NCBI RefSeq assembly: GCF_004343585.1
Contig: NZ_SLYW01000003.1
Span: forward strand, 496,001-560,000
Direction: 5' to 3'
Length of the DNA: 64,000 nt
DNA from: Neorhizobium sp. JUb45
GTDB lineage: Bacteria > Pseudomonadota > Alphaproteobacteria > Rhizobiales > Rhizobiaceae
Within the stretch, counting starts at the first letter, position 1. The number at the start of each line of letters is the position of its first letter. This document shows positions 38,195-48,522 of this stretch, piece by piece. The notes beneath the pieces are model-generated. The model saw nothing but the letters and a program-made list of their open reading frames with translations, was not told the DNA's origin and did not search any database. The position numbers were made by a program, and so were the translations under genes.

Positions 38195-38223
38195 CCGGCA
38201 AGGTGGTCACTCCACGTTGCCGG
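38195..38223 (+). terminator. Hairpin after nrdF
   Basis: CCGGCAA-G-GTGG and CCAC-G-TTGCCGG pair around a five-base loop, with one internal G-G mismatch. It lies between the convergent nrdF and cell-wall hydrolase genes and is followed by CTTTC. It probably ends the nrd transcript or blocks read-through both ways. Confidence 0.6.
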
Positions 38224-38257
38224 CTTTCGGCCGTCGAGTGTGGAGCAGACGTGCCGG

Positions 38258-39091
38258 TCAGCGATAGAGGGATCGCTGCGCCATCAACTGCCGAACCAGC
38301 GCCGCCTGCTGGCTGCCTGCGATCGGCTTTGGCTGCGGCACGGGCACCAACATCGGCGCGGGTTCGAAACTGACCTCCATCGCCTGCGGAACGGGAACCG
38401 CCTGAGTGGCCGTGTTCTGCGGCAGCGCGTCTTCCTGCGCGCCCACCTGCGGCGCTGCCGGGCCTTTTGTCAGATCATTCAGTGCCAGTTGCGGTGCAGA
38501 TGTCTCCTGCTGCGCCATGGCGAGCATGTAGCTTCCGGCCGGCAGCGGCTCAGGTGTCTGCAATTCGCCGTCACGCCCGCGCTTCTCATAGAAGGCATTA
38601 CCGCCGGCGACAGCAACATAGCTCATGTTCTTGTAAGGGAACTTCAGGCCGTTCGTGTGGAAGAACATCGCGTCCTTCACATCCGGGTGGCGTTCGCCCT
38701 TCAGGATGGCTTCGCTTGCACCTTCCAGATCCGGTGCCGTCGCTTCATCCATGATTCGCGTCATCACGCCCGGTGCGAACTGATTCTTCTGGGCAACGAC
38801 ATCACAGATCGTGTCCGGATAAGCGCCCGATGTCAGCCGGTTCATGACAACGGTGCCGACTGCCATGAAACCGTTACGGCTGGTGCGTTTCGATTCGAAA
38901 TACATGGCGCGCTTCAGGCATTCACGGTCCCTGGAGGTATAGTGATAAACCTGCTTGGCGGGCGTTGGCGCGGCCTTTTTGGTCTCGACGGCGGGGGCTT
39001 CGATCTTCGTCGTGTTGCAGCCGGAAAGCATGGCTGCAGACATGATCAACACAGTTGCCCACAAAGAACCGCGGAAACTTTTCATAGGCAT
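38258..39091 (-). CDS. SleB-type cell-wall hydrolase lipoprotein
   Basis: This 277-residue protein has a lipoprotein signal with lipobox LSGC near residue 25, so it is anchored to a membrane in the periplasm. Residues about 50-170 form the SleB/Hydrolase_2 domain ('CLKRAMYFESKRTSRNGFMA', 'VGTVVMNRLTSGAYPDTICD', 'VVAQKNQFAPG'), a lytic-transglycosylase-like peptidoglycan enzyme whose glutamate in 'YFES' is the likely catalytic acid. The C-terminal third is proline- and alanine-rich and looks disordered. The neighbouring truncated FtsZ gene, in the same direction but upstream, suggests an envelope or division link. Confidence 0.82.
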   Translation of the reverse strand: MPMKSFRGSLWATVLIMSAAMLSGCNTTKIEAPAVETKKAAPTPAKQVYHYTSRDRECLKRAMYFESKRTSRNGFMAVGTVVMNRLTSGAYPDTICDVVAQKNQFAPGVMTRIMDEATAPDLEGASEAILKGERHPDVKDAMFFHTNGLKFPYKNMSYVAVAGGNAFYEKRGRDGELQTPEPLPAGSYMLAMAQQETSAPQLALNDLTKGPAAPQVGAQEDALPQNTATQAVPVPQAMEVSFEPAPMLVPVPQPKPIAGSQQAALVRQLMAQRSLYR

Positions 39092-39283
39092 GCCATCATC
39101 AAAAATTTCAGAAAAATGATTTGTGTGAAAACGGATACCTGCAATTTTAATTTACCTCAAGCGTTTTGAGGATTTTTTGTCACGGCTGAGAATTTTATGC
39201 CTATCTCAGGGTAAACGACACAGGCAAAAACACCCTCCTTTTCCCTTAACCTCACTGTCCTTCGAGACGCGAATGACAAAAAA

Positions 39284-39319
39284 ACGGCGGCACGATCCTA
39301 TCGCACCGCCGTCGTTTTT
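39284..39319 (-). terminator. Terminator of the ftsZ paralogue
   Basis: ACGGCGG and CCGCCGT form a seven-base-pair GC-rich stem. On the minus strand the stem is followed by a run of T residues, and T residues also follow on the plus side, so it is a good intrinsic terminator. It lies just after the ftsZ stop. Confidence 0.75.
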
Positions 39320-39339
39320 CATGACCGAAACGGATGGTC

Positions 39340-40308
39340 TCAGGCGAGGCCGCCCTCAAGGCCGGTGGCCACCACCGACACCCGGAAAAGACCATCAAGA
39401 TTGCGGTCGAAGATTGCGCCGACGACGATATCGGCCTCTGCCTGCACTTCGTCGCGAATGCGGCTTGCCGCTTCATCGACTTCAAACAGCGTCATGTCCG
39501 AACCGCCGGAAATCGAGATCAGCACGCCACGCGCGCCCTTCATCGAGATATCATCGAGCAGCGGGTTGGCGATTGCGGCCTCGGCGGCGGCCAATGCGCG
39601 GCCTTCGCCGGATGCTTCGCCCGTGCCCATCATCGCACGGCCCATGCCCTTCATCACCGATTTCACATCGGCGAAATCGAGGTTGATCAGGCCTTCCTTG
39701 ACGATCAGGTCGGTGATGCAGCCGACGCCGGAAAACAGCACGCGGTCTGCGGTCATGAAGGCATCGGCAAAGCTGGTATTGGCATTGGCGATGCGGAACA
39801 GGTTCTGGTTGGGAATGACGATGACCGTATCGGCAGCCTGACGCAGCGCCTCGATACCGGCATCCGCCGTCTTCATGCGGCGATTGCCTTCGAAGGTGAA
39901 CGGCTTGGTGACCACACCGACGGTCAGAATGCCGGCGGAACGGGCCGCATGCGCGATGACCGGGGCTGCACCCGTGCCGGTGCCGCCGCCCATGCCGGCG
40001 GTGACGAAACACATATGCGAGCCTGCGAGATGATCCATGATCTCGTCGATCGATTCTTCGGCAGCCGCACGGCCGACATCCGGCAGCGAACCCGCGCCGA
40101 GGCCTTCGGTGATCTGCGCACCGAGCTGGATGCGGCGCGACGCCTTGGAGGTTGCCAGAACCTGCGCATCGGTATTGGCGGCGATGAACTCGACGCCGCT
40201 CAGGTTTTCACTGATCATGTTGTTGATGGCATTGCCACCACCACCGCCGACGCCGACGACCGAGATATGCGGCCGCAGGCCCGTAATGCCGCTCTTTGCG
40301 TCCGTCAT
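39340..40308 (-). CDS. ftsZ: Short FtsZ paralogue lacking the C-terminal tail
   Basis: This tubulin-like GTPase has 322 residues. It keeps the nucleotide motif '[20 protein letters not shown]', the early '[16 protein letters not shown]' loop, and the T7 synergy loop with its catalytic aspartate in '[20 protein letters not shown]'. The sequence stops at the end of the globular domain ([11 protein letters not shown]) and lacks the linker and conserved C-terminal peptide that binds FtsA, ZipA-like partners and MinC. Agrobacterium and Sinorhizobium carry such short paralogues beside a full-length FtsZ. ATG 40308 follows AAGGAGA. Confidence 0.92.
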   Translation of the reverse strand: MTDAKSGITGLRPHISVVGVGGGGGNAINNMISENLSGVEFIAANTDAQVLATSKASRRIQLGAQITEGLGAGSLPDVGRAAAEESIDEIMDHLAGSHMCFVTAGMGGGTGTGAAPVIAHAARSAGILTVGVVTKPFTFEGNRRMKTADAGIEALRQAADTVIVIPNQNLFRIANANTSFADAFMTADRVLFSGVGCITDLIVKEGLINLDFADVKSVMKGMGRAMMGTGEASGEGRALAAAEAAIANPLLDDISMKGARGVLISISGGSDMTLFEVDEAASRIRDEVQAEADIVVGAIFDRNLDGLFRVSVVATGLEGGLA

Positions 40309-40479
40309 AATATTCTCCTTCGGCGCGCTTGGTTGTGCTGCCTTCCTTGGCAGCGAATCGGAGCGCAAATTAGACGGCTCGAATGCCTTAAGCCAGATAA
40401 AAGCGGAAGCCGGCAAATATCGGCGGAACCGGACGCCCCCTGCCCCGTTAAAGCGCACCTCGCCACCGGAATTCTTGGC

Positions 40480-41700
40480 ATGACCACCACAGCCAGCCCC
40501 GCCAGCCGCTCCATCATCGCTCTCGCTTTCCTCAATTTCTTTCTGGCAGACGCCCGCGACGGGCTTGGGCCCTTTCTCGATGGATTTCTCGCCACGCGCG
40601 GCTGGTCGCCGATGACGCTCGGCATGGTCGCGACCCTTGGCGGCGTGCTGGGCATGATCGCCACGCCGCTGTTCGGCGCCTGGGTGGACAGTTCACGCCA
40701 CAAACGCATGCTGATCGTCATCCCCGTCGTGCTGGTCACCGCTGCGGCCCTCTGGACGCTGGCGGCACCCGGCAATCTTTCGGTTTTCGGAGGGCAATCG
40801 GCGACAGCCATCGTCGGTGCCATCATCGGCCCGGCGCTGATGGGCCTGACGCTCGGGCTGGTCGGCGAAAAACGTTTTACCCGGCAGGTCTCCGCCAACG
40901 AGTTCTGGAACCATGCCGGCAATGTCGCCTCGCTGGCGGCGATCTATGCGGCCACCGTGATGTTCGGCATGAACGGCATCATCGGCCTGATGATATTGAC
41001 CGCGCTGGCGACGCTGGTCGCCGTGTTCATGATCGACCCGGATGCGATCGATCACAAGGCGGCACGGGGTCTTGAAAATGACGATGGCGCGCCTGGCCCT
41101 TCCGGCCTGTCGGTGGTGTTTGCCAGCCGCGGCCTCATCCTGCTGGCCATTACGCTGATGATCTTCCATTTCGGCAATGCACCGATCAGCCGCCTCATCG
41201 CCCAGGATTTTTCCGTCCAGCTCGGTACGCCTTTTCGCACCACGGCCATCACCACCGGCGTGGCACAGTTGTCCATGATTGCGGTGGCGCTGGCGACGCC
41301 CTTTCTCATTCGCCGCTTCGGCCTGTCCTTCGTCTTTATCGTGGCACTTTCCGCGCTGCCGATCCGGGGCGCGATTGCCGGCACGTTCACCAGTTTCGAC
41401 TGGATTTTTCCGGTGCAGGTGCTCGACGGTGTGGGCGCCGGTTTGATCGGCATCGCCACGCCGCTTGCGGTTGAACGCATCATGGCGGGGACAGGCCGTT
41501 TTAATGTCGGGCTGGCATCGGTGATGACCATTCAGGGGATTGGCGCCTCGACGAGCAATATCGCTGCCGGCTGGCTGACCGACCTTGGCGGTTACAGCCT
41601 TGCCTATTGGGTGCATGGCGGCGTTGCGGCGCTGGCGATCGCCACTTTCGTCATCGGGAGGAAAGTGATCGTGCCGCCGGATACGCGCGTTGCCGCCTGA
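40480..41700 (+). CDS. MFS transporter
   Basis: This 406-residue protein has about twelve hydrophobic helices. '[20 protein letters not shown]' is the loop between helices 2 and 3 with the MFS-type acidic and basic residues, and '[20 protein letters not shown]'-like sequence ([20 protein letters not shown]) is typical of a subgroup of uncharacterised alphaproteobacterial permeases. ATG 40480 was used; the open frame upstream overlaps the ftsZ gene on the other strand. It is divergent from ftsZ, and its substrate is unknown. Confidence 0.85.
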   Translation: MTTTASPASRSIIALAFLNFFLADARDGLGPFLDGFLATRGWSPMTLGMVATLGGVLGMIATPLFGAWVDSSRHKRMLIVIPVVLVTAAALWTLAAPGNLSVFGGQSATAIVGAIIGPALMGLTLGLVGEKRFTRQVSANEFWNHAGNVASLAAIYAATVMFGMNGIIGLMILTALATLVAVFMIDPDAIDHKAARGLENDDGAPGPSGLSVVFASRGLILLAITLMIFHFGNAPISRLIAQDFSVQLGTPFRTTAITTGVAQLSMIAVALATPFLIRRFGLSFVFIVALSALPIRGAIAGTFTSFDWIFPVQVLDGVGAGLIGIATPLAVERIMAGTGRFNVGLASVMTIQGIGASTSNIAAGWLTDLGGYSLAYWVHGGVAALAIATFVIGRKVIVPPDTRVAA

Positions 41701-41782
41701 TGGGCGTACCGCCTCCGGCTCAAACAGCCTTTACCTCGGCGGCAAGCTCCGCAATCATGGCGCCCGTAATGGGAGTGCTTTG

Positions 41783-42544
41783 ATGACGAAAGAACAGATG
41801 ACCGAAACCACCGCAAATGCCGTGATCAGCGAACTCGAACGGCTGCGCAAAAGCGGCGAACGGGTTGCCACCAGCCATTTCTCCAACCTTCCCGACATGT
41901 CGCAGGCGACGGATCTGCAGGGACGGCTGACGCTCGAGGGGTCGACAGAGACGGCGTGGAAGGTCGCGCGTTCGCCGGACGGCGTGCCGGTCGTCGCCCG
42001 CCTTCATCCGCTGATCGAAAAAAGCGCCGGCGCCAACCTGCCATGGCGGACCGATACGCTGCTGGAAATCGAAATCGCAGTGCGGCTCGGCAAGGATCTG
42101 CCAGTCAGCGGCGCGCCATACCAGCGAAGCGATATTCTCGATGCCATCGGCACGGTTTACCTCGGTGCCGAAATGGTGTGGACTGTGCTTCTCGAAGCCG
42201 GAAAGGTGTCGTTCCCACTCTATCTGGTCGATCGTCTCGGCAATGACGGTTATGTGCTCGGCCCGGAACTGGGGCGTGAATTTCTCGATGCTTCGAACAC
42301 GCCGGCTCTGTCGATCCGCTCGGGTTCCGCGTCGATCTTCGATGCGCCGGCAAAACACGCGACCGGCGATGTACTCTCCTGGCTTCTCGATTACGCCAAT
42401 CTGGCGGATCGACCGGAAACATCGCTCAAGGCCGGCACCTTGATCACAACCGGCACGCTGTGCGGCGCAATTCCGCTGAAGGAAGGCGGCCAGTTCGATA
42501 TCGAGCTTGCGGGCGCACCGGCCTTCAGCTTTTCGCTGACCTGA
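41783..42544 (+). CDS. 2-oxopent-4-enoate hydratase-like protein (FAH superfamily)
   Basis: This 253-residue protein resembles the hydratase/decarboxylase branch of the fumarylacetoacetate hydrolase superfamily, such as MhpD. 'DTLLEIEIAVRLGKDLPVSG' carries acidic metal-ligand positions, and 'DVLSWLLDYANLADRPETSL' with 'LKAGTLITTGTLCGAIPLKE' is the typical C-terminal half with the GT-loop. ATG 41783 follows GGGAG. No aromatic meta-cleavage genes are beside it, so the true substrate is unclear. It converges with the mutase gene. Confidence 0.75.
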   Translation: MTKEQMTETTANAVISELERLRKSGERVATSHFSNLPDMSQATDLQGRLTLEGSTETAWKVARSPDGVPVVARLHPLIEKSAGANLPWRTDTLLEIEIAVRLGKDLPVSGAPYQRSDILDAIGTVYLGAEMVWTVLLEAGKVSFPLYLVDRLGNDGYVLGPELGREFLDASNTPALSIRSGSASIFDAPAKHATGDVLSWLLDYANLADRPETSLKAGTLITTGTLCGAIPLKEGGQFDIELAGAPAFSFSLT

Positions 42545-42558
42545 CTCCGAAAATATAA

Positions 42559-42584
42559 CCGGGCAGGTGTCAGCACCTGCCCGG
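42559..42584. terminator. Bidirectional terminator hairpin
   Basis: CCGGGCAGGTG and CACCTGCCCGG form a perfect eleven-base-pair stem with a TCAG loop. It lies between the convergent hydratase-like and methylmalonyl-CoA mutase genes. No long T-run follows, but the stem is very stable. Confidence 0.75.
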
Positions 42585-42591
42585 CCAAAAC

Positions 42592-44766
42592 TTACTGGTT
42601 GCGCAACCGGCCTTCCATCAGGTCGATAATGGCGCGTGCGGCATCCAGCACGTTCGTGCCCGGACCAAAGACCGCGGCAACGCCATTTTGCAGCAGATAG
42701 TCGTAATCCTGCCGCGGAATGACACCGCCGACCACCACGATGACGTTTTCCGCGCCCTTCGCCTTCAAGGCTTCGACCAGCTGCGGCGCCAGCGTTTTAT
42801 GACCAGCGGCAAGCGACGACATGCCCACCACCTGCACCTTTTCCCGCATCGCCATGTCGGCTGCTTCTTCCGGGGTCTGGAACAGCGGGCCGGCCAGAAC
42901 CTCGAAACCGATATCGCCGAAGGCAGACGCAATCACCTTGGCGCCGCGGTCGTGCCCGTCCTGGCCGAGCTTGGCGACCATGATTTTTGGCTTGCCGGCG
43001 CTTTTGCCATAATCGGCAAGGCGCGAGACAATCATCCTGTATTCCGGGTCGTCGGCATAAGCCGGCCCGTAAATATCGCCGACAACTTCAGGCATGGCCG
43101 AGTGATCGCCGAACGACTGGCGCATGGCGTCGGAAATCTCACCGACTGTCGCCCGCGCACGGGCGGCTTCGACGGCAGATGCAAGCAGGTTGCCCTCGCC
43201 TGACTTTGCGACCTCCGCAAGGGCAGCAAGCGCCTGCTCGACCTTTTTCGGATCACGCTGGCGACGCACCTCTTCCAGACGCTTGATCTGGCCATTGCGG
43301 ACGGTCGTGTTGTCGATGGCAAGGATGTCGATATCGTCCTCGTTTTCCAGCCGGTATTTGTTGACGCCGACGATGATCTCTTCCGCGCGGTCGACCTTGG
43401 CCTGACGCAGCGTTGCCGCCTCCTCGATCAGGCGTTTCGGCAGGCCATCGGCCACCGCCTTGGTCATGCCGCCGAGGCTTTCGGCCTCTTCGATCAGCGC
43501 CCACGCCTTTTCCGCAAGCTCATTCGTCAGGCTCTCGACGTAATAGGAGCCGGCCAGCGGATCAACCACCTTGGTGACGCCGGTCTCGTGCTGGAGGATG
43601 AGCTGGGTATTGCGGGCGATGCGGGCGGAAAAATCGGTCGGCAGCGCCATCGCTTCATCGAGAGCGTTGGTGTGCAGCGATTGTGTGCCACCCAGCACCG
43701 CAGACAGGGCTTCGTAAGCGGTGCGGATGACGTTATTATAAGGGTCCTGCTCCTGCAGCGAGACACCGGATGTCTGGCAATGGGTGCGCAGCATCAGCGA
43801 GCCCGGCTTTTTCGGCTCGAACTCTTCCATGATCCGCGACCAAAGAAGACGCGCGGCGCGCAGCTTTGCCGCCTCCATGAAAAAATTCATGCCGATGGCG
43901 AAGAAGAACGAGAGCCGTCCGGCAAAATCATCGACATTCAGGCCCTTGGCCAGGGCTGCGCGCACATATTCACGGCCATCGGCCAGCGTGAAGGCCAGCT
44001 CCTGCACCAGCGTCGCGCCGGCCTCCTGCATGTGATAGCCAGAGATCGAGATCGAGTTGAAACGCGGCATTTCCTTCGCCGTGTATTCGATGATGTCCGC
44101 AACGATCCGCATCGAAGGCTCGGGCGGATAGATATAGGTGTTGCGGACCATGAACTCCTTGAGGATGTCGTTCTGGATGGTCCCGGAAAGCTCGGCCTTC
44201 GAACAGCCCTGCTCCTCACCCGCGACGATGAAGGAGGCAAGGATCGGGATGACCGCGCCGTTCATGGTCATCGAAACCGACATGTCCTTCAGCGGAATGC
44301 CGTCGAACAGGATCTTCATGTCCTCGACGCTGTCGATCGCCACGCCGGCCTTGCCGACATCACCTTCGACGCGCGGATGGTCGCTGTCATAACCGCGATG
44401 GGTGGCAAGGTCGAAGGCGACGGAAAGACCCTTCTGGCCGGCGGCAAGGTTGCGACGGTAAAAAGCGTTGCTCTCCTGCGCCGTGGAAAAACCCGCATAT
44501 TGGCGGATCGTCCACGGACGGCCGGCATACATGGTGGCGCGCGGCCCGCGCACGAAGGGTTTGATCCCCGGCAGCGTATCGAGATGGTCTATGCCTTCAA
44601 GATCTTCCGCCGTGTAGAGCGGCTTGATATCGATGCCTTCAGCGGTGTGCCAGACGAGTTTTTCCGGCGAAGCCTTGAGTTCCTTTGTCGCCAGCGCCTG
44701 CCAATCCTCGGGCGCGCTGAACGATGCTTCTGCGGATGTGTTCGTCTTCACCTTGTTATCCGACAC
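42592..44766 (-). CDS. scpA: Methylmalonyl-CoA mutase, B12-dependent
   Basis: This 724-residue mutase interconverts methylmalonyl-CoA and succinyl-CoA. The substrate barrel occupies roughly residues 1-560 ('[20 protein letters not shown]', '[20 protein letters not shown]') and the cobalamin-binding domain residues 585-724, with the DxHxxG motif in '[20 protein letters not shown]'. I chose GTG 44766, which has AGGAGG six bases upstream; the open frame continues but no family likeness does. It is a single-chain type, known in rhizobia as bhbA. Propionyl-CoA carboxylase genes are not in the window. As a B12 enzyme it is functionally related to, but not adjacent to, the riboswitch. Confidence 0.95.
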   Translation of the reverse strand: MSDNKVKTNTSAEASFSAPEDWQALATKELKASPEKLVWHTAEGIDIKPLYTAEDLEGIDHLDTLPGIKPFVRGPRATMYAGRPWTIRQYAGFSTAQESNAFYRRNLAAGQKGLSVAFDLATHRGYDSDHPRVEGDVGKAGVAIDSVEDMKILFDGIPLKDMSVSMTMNGAVIPILASFIVAGEEQGCSKAELSGTIQNDILKEFMVRNTYIYPPEPSMRIVADIIEYTAKEMPRFNSISISGYHMQEAGATLVQELAFTLADGREYVRAALAKGLNVDDFAGRLSFFFAIGMNFFMEAAKLRAARLLWSRIMEEFEPKKPGSLMLRTHCQTSGVSLQEQDPYNNVIRTAYEALSAVLGGTQSLHTNALDEAMALPTDFSARIARNTQLILQHETGVTKVVDPLAGSYYVESLTNELAEKAWALIEEAESLGGMTKAVADGLPKRLIEEAATLRQAKVDRAEEIIVGVNKYRLENEDDIDILAIDNTTVRNGQIKRLEEVRRQRDPKKVEQALAALAEVAKSGEGNLLASAVEAARARATVGEISDAMRQSFGDHSAMPEVVGDIYGPAYADDPEYRMIVSRLADYGKSAGKPKIMVAKLGQDGHDRGAKVIASAFGDIGFEVLAGPLFQTPEEAADMAMREKVQVVGMSSLAAGHKTLAPQLVEALKAKGAENVIVVVGGVIPRQDYDYLLQNGVAAVFGPGTNVLDAARAIIDLMEGRLRNQ

Positions 44767-45453
44767 CGATGTCCTCCTGCTCTGGTGATTGCATGTCCGC
44801 ACCTGTTCCGGTGCCATTCTATAGCTAGTGCGCCACCGTGCCGATAGAAGCCATGCCGGCCGTGAATTATACAGCACCAGAGCACGATGACGTGTCTTCG
44901 ACCCTCAAGATATCCAATGCCGCGAACCTTGCTGAACCGCCGACCAGGCGCACCACAAAAGATCACTCCAACGCAATAAATTGGCATTCATCAAGTATTA
45001 TTCTGATTTTTAATTAAATAACGCTGCGACAATTTCGCCATACACCGATCACCGTGATGATATCACCGTCAAATCGCGTCGATAAATCACCACATCGATC
45101 GCAGTCATCCCGATGTTTTCTATAGATGACGCCATCATACAACGAAAACTGACGGAAATATTTTCCAATATTAGCCGATCCCGATGCGACGTCTTGTACA
45201 TTGACGATAAAAAACCGCGGACCTAGCCATGTGAATGTCGAATGAGGAGCGACGTCCACATGAATTTTCCGTTCAACATCCACGTCGTTTTGCTGGCCAA
45301 AGCCGGCCCCCGTTTGCTCGTCCGGTCGCGCACAACCGACCGGCGCTGATCGGGCGCAAGGCGCGCCCTTGCCTGGGGAGAATGCAATCCGGCGACTGGG
45401 AAGGCCGGACACGAGATTTCAAATCGCACTTAAATCGTAATGGAGGAAATACA
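44767..45453. other. Long intergenic region between mutase and TRAP genes
   Basis: About 690 bases hold no convincing long gene. The middle (around 44990-45220) is AT-rich and contains ATCACCGTGAT-type imperfect repeats near 45046-45070 that could be operator sites for an unlinked regulator. A 29-residue frame at 45260-45349 and a hairpin GGGCGC/GCGCCC at 45352-45368 lie just before dctP and look like leader features. The open frame on the minus strand (45014-45412) has no recognisable features. Confidence 0.5.
45260..45349 (+). CDS. Possible 29-residue leader ORF before the TRAP operon
   Basis: ATG 45260 has GAGGAG nine bases upstream and starts MNFPFNIHVVLLAKAG, ending TGA at 45349. A hairpin GGGCGC-AAGGC-GCGCCC follows directly. 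The combination could be a leader peptide with an attenuator, but the reading frame is short and unsupported by similarity. Confidence 0.3.
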   Translation: MNFPFNIHVVLLAKAGPRLLVRSRTTDRR

Positions 45454-46440
45454 ATGAAAGTAAGTTTGAAGACTATCCGCTCGCTGTTTCTGGCAGCCGG
45501 TGCCGCCGGCATTCTGATGAGCTCGACGGCCATGGCGCGCGATTTCCGCTCCGCCGACATTCACCCGAACGACTATCCGACCGTTCAGGGCGCCATGTAT
45601 ATGGGCAAGCTGCTGTCTGAGCGCACCGGCGGCAAGATGGGCGTGAAAGTGTTCCCGAATGGCGCGCTGGGGGATGAACGCGGCACGATCGAACAGTTGC
45701 GCATCGGCGGGCTGGACATGCTGCGCATCAGCGCCGCCGTGGTCAACAACATGGTGCCGGAAACCATCGTCATCTCGCTGCCCTTCATCTTCCGCTCCAC
45801 GGAGCATGAACGCGCCGTACTCGATGGTCCGATCGGCGAGGAAGTGCTGAAGGCACTGGAAAAACAGGGCATGGTCGGCCTTGCCTTCTACGACAGCGGC
45901 TCGCGCTCGATGTACACCAAGAAGCCGATCAAGACGCTGGCCGACCTGAAGAACATGAAGATCCGCGTACAGCAGTCCGACATGTTCGTGGCCATGGTGC
46001 AGGCGCTTGACGCCAATGCCACGCCGATGCCGATGGGCGAAGTCTATACCGGCCTGAAGACCGGCATCATCGATGCGGCGGAAAACAATTATCCGTCCTA
46101 CGAGTCCTCGCACCATTTCGAGGCGGCAAAATATTTCACCAGCACAGAACACGCCATGGTGCCGGAACTGCTGCTGTTCTCCAAGCCGATCTGGGACACG
46201 CTGTCGGACGAGGATCAGGCGATCATCCGCAAGGCCGCCAAGGATTCGGTCGTCGAGCAGCGCCGCCTGTGGGATGAACGCGAAGCCAAATCGAAGGAGA
46301 TCGTCGAAAAGGCCGGCAGCATTATCGCCGAGGTCAATGACAAGCAGGAATTCGTCGATGCGATGAAGCCTGTCTACGACCAGTTCGCCAAGACGCCCGA
46401 GCTGCAGGATCTCGTCAAGCGGATCCAGGAAACGAAGTAG
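45454..46440 (+). CDS. dctP: TRAP transporter substrate-binding protein (DctP family)
   Basis: This 328-residue periplasmic binding protein captures an organic acid for the TRAP channel. A signal peptide ends STAMARDFRS. 'GGKMGVKVFPNGALGDERGT', 'DLKNMKIRVQQSDMFVAMVQ' (with the conserved arginine that binds the carboxylate) and 'TPMPMGEVYTGLKTGIIDAA' are DctP hallmarks. ATG 45454 follows GGAGGAAA. It heads the dctPQM operon. The ligand could be a C4-dicarboxylate, uronate or related acid. Confidence 0.93.
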   Translation: MKVSLKTIRSLFLAAGAAGILMSSTAMARDFRSADIHPNDYPTVQGAMYMGKLLSERTGGKMGVKVFPNGALGDERGTIEQLRIGGLDMLRISAAVVNNMVPETIVISLPFIFRSTEHERAVLDGPIGEEVLKALEKQGMVGLAFYDSGSRSMYTKKPIKTLADLKNMKIRVQQSDMFVAMVQALDANATPMPMGEVYTGLKTGIIDAAENNYPSYESSHHFEAAKYFTSTEHAMVPELLLFSKPIWDTLSDEDQAIIRKAAKDSVVEQRRLWDEREAKSKEIVEKAGSIIAEVNDKQEFVDAMKPVYDQFAKTPELQDLVKRIQETK

Positions 46441-46500
46441 CTCCTACCCGGAGGCAGCCCCTGAAAAAGACAGGCGCTGCTTCCTCTTCCGAGGAATGTC

Positions 46501-47040
46501 ATGAACGCTCAAATCGAACCGGGCGCGGTGCATCTGCCGCCCATGACCGGATGGCTGACGCGTGTCAACGCGCCGCTTGCCAAAACCGGTATGATACTCG
46601 CCATCGCTGGCCTTCTCGTCCTTGTTGCCGTGGTTTTCTACCAAGTGTTCGGCCGTTACGTGCTGAACGACAGCCCGGCATGGACGGAGAACCTTGCCAT
46701 CGTCCTCATTCTCTACGTCACCATGATCGGTGCCGCCGTCGGCGTGCGTGATGCCGGCCATATCGCGCTGGAATCCCTGACCGTGCTGCTGCCCTATCGC
46801 TGGCAGCGCTTCATGGAACTGCTGATCTACGCTGCCGTCTGCCTGTTCGGCGCGGCCATGGCCTATAATGGCTGGCGGCTAGGCTGGTCGGTTGCGCCCT
46901 ACCTGATGCCCAATCTGCATGTCACCGAAGCCGTGCGTTACATCCCGCTATCGGTCTCCGGCGTGCTGATCCTGATGTTTTCCGTTGAGCATATTTTCGC
47001 AATTTTCCGTGGCGCGGAGGTCGTACCGTCATGGCACTAA
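46501..47040 (+). CDS. dctQ: TRAP transporter small membrane subunit (DctQ)
   Basis: This 179-residue protein has four membrane helices and the family motif 'QVFGRYVLNDSPAWTENLAI' after the first. 'DAGHIALESLTVLLPYRWQR' is a typical loop. It couples binding protein and large subunit in the TRAP transporter. It lies 60 bases after dctP and its end overlaps dctM by ten bases. Confidence 0.92.
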   Translation: MNAQIEPGAVHLPPMTGWLTRVNAPLAKTGMILAIAGLLVLVAVVFYQVFGRYVLNDSPAWTENLAIVLILYVTMIGAAVGVRDAGHIALESLTVLLPYRWQRFMELLIYAAVCLFGAAMAYNGWRLGWSVAPYLMPNLHVTEAVRYIPLSVSGVLILMFSVEHIFAIFRGAEVVPSWH

Positions 47041-48314
47041 CCATTCTCTGCATTACCTTTGTCGCCTTCCTCGTAATGGGCATACCTGTTGCGTTTGCAA
47101 TCGGCCTGTCGGCGCTCTGCACCATTCTTTACGAGGGACTGCCGATCGCGGTCGGCTTCCAGCAGATGATGGCGGGCATGAACGTGTTTTCGTTCCTCGC
47201 CATCCCCTTTTTCATCTTTTCCGGTGAACTGATGCTGCATGGCGGCGTCGCCGACAAGATCGTCAATGCGGCAAAGGCCATGGTCGGCCATGTGCGTGGC
47301 GGGCTCGGCATGTCCAATGTCGTCGCCTGCACCCTGTTCGGCGGTGTCGCCGGCTCCCCCGTCGCCGACGTGTCGGCCATGGGCGCCGTGATGATCCCGA
47401 TGATGAAGAAGGAAGGTTATGACGCCGACTATGCGGTCAACGTCACCACCCACGCGGCGCTTGTCGGCGCGCTGATGCCGACCAGCCACAACATGATCAT
47501 CTATGCGCTGGCCGCCAGCGGCAAGGCTTCGATCGGCGCGCTGATTGCCGCCGGCATCATGCCAGCCCTGCTGCTGATGGTCTGCAATCTGGGCGCCGCC
47601 TATTATGTTGCGCGCAAACGCGGTTATCCGGCCGGCACGTTTCCGGGCTGGCGCATCGTCGCCCGCTCGCTTGCGGCCGCGGCTCCCGGCATGCTGATCG
47701 TAGTGATCATCCTCGCCGGCATCATCTCCGGCATCTTTACCGCCACCGAATCCGCATCGATCGCCGTCATCTATACGCTGCTTTTGACCTTCTTCATCTA
47801 CCGCACCATGACCTGGAAGGCCTTTCTGGAGGCGGCCGCAAAAACGGTGAAGACGACCGGCATCGTGCTGCTACTGATCGGCGTGTCGACCATGTTCCAG
47901 TATCTCATGGGTCTTTACGGCGTGGCCGACATGACCGGTGAACTTCTGGCGCATATTTCCACCAACCCGATCGTCATCTTCCTGATGATCAACATCATCC
48001 TCTTTCTGCTCGGCACGTTCATGGACATGGCGAGCACGATCCTGATCTGCACGCCGATCTTCCTGCCGATCGCCATGCAATACGGCATGGACCCGGTCCA
48101 GTTCGGTATCGTCATGCTGCTGAACTGCGCGCTCGGCCTCAACACCCCGCCGGTCGGCACCACGCAGTTCATCGGCTGCGCGATTGGCGAAATCTCAGTG
48201 GGCGAGGTGATGAAATCGATCCTGCCCTTCTACAGTGCGCTGTTCCTCGCCATGGCATTGGTCACCTATGTGCCGATGTTCTCGATGTGGCTGCCGCGCC
48301 TGCTGATGCACTGA
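47031..48314 (+). CDS. dctM: TRAP transporter large membrane subunit (DctM)
   Basis: This 427-residue permease has about twelve helices and conserved DctM stretches such as 'GVADKIVNAAKAMVGHVRGG', 'VAGSPVADVSAMGAVMIPMM' and 'LNCALGLNTPPVGTTQFIGC'. It forms the sodium-driven channel of the importer. It overlaps dctQ, and a strong terminator follows. Confidence 0.94.
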   Translation: MALTILCITFVAFLVMGIPVAFAIGLSALCTILYEGLPIAVGFQQMMAGMNVFSFLAIPFFIFSGELMLHGGVADKIVNAAKAMVGHVRGGLGMSNVVACTLFGGVAGSPVADVSAMGAVMIPMMKKEGYDADYAVNVTTHAALVGALMPTSHNMIIYALAASGKASIGALIAAGIMPALLLMVCNLGAAYYVARKRGYPAGTFPGWRIVARSLAAAAPGMLIVVIILAGIISGIFTATESASIAVIYTLLLTFFIYRTMTWKAFLEAAAKTVKTTGIVLLLIGVSTMFQYLMGLYGVADMTGELLAHISTNPIVIFLMINIILFLLGTFMDMASTILICTPIFLPIAMQYGMDPVQFGIVMLLNCALGLNTPPVGTTQFIGCAIGEISVGEVMKSILPFYSALFLAMALVTYVPMFSMWLPRLLMH

Positions 48315-48348
48315 GAGAAAAACGCGGAAAAACCACTCAGACGACATC

Positions 48349-48378
48349 ACGCCCGGCATCGAATGCCGGGCGTTTTGT
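48349..48378 (+). terminator. Intrinsic terminator of the TRAP operon
   Basis: ACGCCCGGCAT and ATGCCGGGCGT form a perfect eleven-base-pair stem with a three-base loop followed by TTTTGTTT. This is the clearest Rho-independent terminator in the window. Confidence 0.9.
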
Positions 48379-48522
48379 TTGCAATATCGACGGTTGCAAA
48401 CAGAGGACGGCGGCACCACTGGAATGTCGATGCAGAATTGATTTTTTCTAATTCTGACCAATTTGACAAAACACTAGTCTCATGCGGAACCCAAAGAAAG
48501 CATGGTTTTGCTCGTGAGTCCT

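Noticed and set aside
45014..45412. 132-residue minus-strand open frame between the mutase and TRAP genes
   Set aside because: It has no ribosome site, no recognisable domain and odd composition; the region looks like leader and regulatory DNA.
48418..48436. Sigma-54-like TGGAATGTCGATGCA
   Set aside because: The GG to GC spacing is one base short and the -24 element is poor.
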